From HGM04593 sp045634305 (GTDB lineage: Bacteria > Bacteroidota > Bacteroidia > Bacteroidales > Bacteroidaceae), in the NCBI GenBank assembly GCA_045634305.1, contig JAZQZZ010000049.1, positions 62,001 through 126,000 of the forward strand: a stretch of DNA of 64,000 nt. Direction: 5' to 3'. Under the pieces are notes generated by a model, which worked only from the letters and a program-made list of their open reading frames with translations, was not told the DNA's origin and ran no database searches. Of this stretch, positions 63,773 to 64,000 are shown piece after piece. A program made the position numbers and the translations under genes. Each line of letters opens with the position of its first letter. The stretch's first letter is position 1.

Positions 63773-64000
63773 TTAAAATTTAATTGCGTTCAGATGCTTG
63801 TCGACAATGATGCCGTCAAAGGCCTCAATGTCGAACTTTACCTTTCTCTTGGCCTTCAATGTTACCTTCACAAGTGCAACGTTGCCGCTGATTGTGGCCT
63901 GGTTACCCTCGTTGACAAAGGTCGGGTAAACAACAGTCTCGCCATTGCCGTGCATACGGTTCTTGCTGTAGTTGACCATGTTGGCAGTGTTCAGAGCCTC
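63773..64000 (-). CDS. Partial gene, C-terminal 75 residues, unknown
   Basis: An open frame that enters from the right edge (first visible residues EALNTANMVNYSKNRMHGNG) and stops at 63773. The visible part is beta-strand-like (ALVKVTLKAKRKVKFDIEAFDGIIVDKHLNAIKF). The start lies outside the window, and the internal Met is not likely to be the true start because the frame continues upstream of it. There is no secretion tail. Function cannot be assigned. Confidence 0.65.
   Translation of the reverse strand, partial: EALNTANMVNYSKNRMHGNGETVVYPTFVNEGNQATISGNVALVKVTLKAKRKVKFDIEAFDGIIVDKHLNAIKF

Overview
The window is chromosomal DNA of a Bacteroidales bacterium (Bacteroides/Prevotella-like; genus not resolved). 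Three things point there. Promoters fit the Bacteroidetes pattern TTTG-N19-20-TAnnTTTG, for example before the tRNA, the SPFH gene and the lipoprotein gene. Starts generally lack strong Shine-Dalgarno sites. Many secreted proteins end in a conserved tail of the form (I)YDLxGRKV...GIYI-GKKVLVK, the kind of C-terminal signal used by the type IX secretion system (T9SS). The gene for the T9SS outer-membrane translocon, SprA/Sov, is itself in the window.

Layout. 1-5.3 kb: housekeeping and regulation on the minus strand (Fur-like regulator, purA, membrane Zn protease, hisS; then AraC-like regulator and AlkD-like repair protein). 5.3-16.8 kb: TPR protein, tRNA-Arg(CCU), the compact operon ruvA-sprA-L,D-transpeptidase, and an ABC exporter. 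16.9-21 kb: plus-strand transglutaminase-like protein and a permease fused to a heavy-metal domain. 21.1-27 kb: a secreted Ala/Gly/Pro/Lys repeat protein, a GH109-like oxidoreductase-fold enzyme and a macroglobulin-like/Sel1 protein. 27-46.4 kb: an accessory block of exported proteins: sialidase, hexosaminidase-sialidase fusion, C10 cysteine protease with a divergent lipoprotein, two uncharacterised secreted proteins, a sulfatase and a 55-aa protein. 46.5-64 kb: SemiSWEET, a repeat-flanked DUF559 nuclease gene, prmA, MATE transporter, FKBP isomerase, TSCPD protein, a second GH20 hexosaminidase, a YicG/TRIC channel, an SPFH operon, a hydrolase, nadA, a Ddl-like ligase, a membrane-anchored Mur-ligase-like protein, another hydrolase, one more tail-bearing secreted protein and a gene cut by the right edge.

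How the genes fit together. The accessory block reads as host-glycan (mucin-type) degradation: sialidases remove terminal sialic acid, the sulfatase removes sulfate, GH20 enzymes remove GlcNAc/GalNAc, the GH109-like enzyme may act on alpha-GalNAc, and the C10 protease may cut the protein core. There is no SusC/SusD pair and no sialate transporter or catabolic gene in the window. Seven proteins carry the T9SS-type tail, so export through SprA rather than an ordinary polysaccharide-utilisation locus is the likely theme.

The most unusual non-genic signals are a nested cloverleaf-like inverted-repeat element at 38189-38443, repeat units flanking the DUF559 gene at 46.9-47.7 kb, and a short GGTGAAA-type sequence that appears both between genes and inside the coding linker before the secretion tails. 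No CRISPR array, rRNA, complete insertion sequence or prophage was seen.
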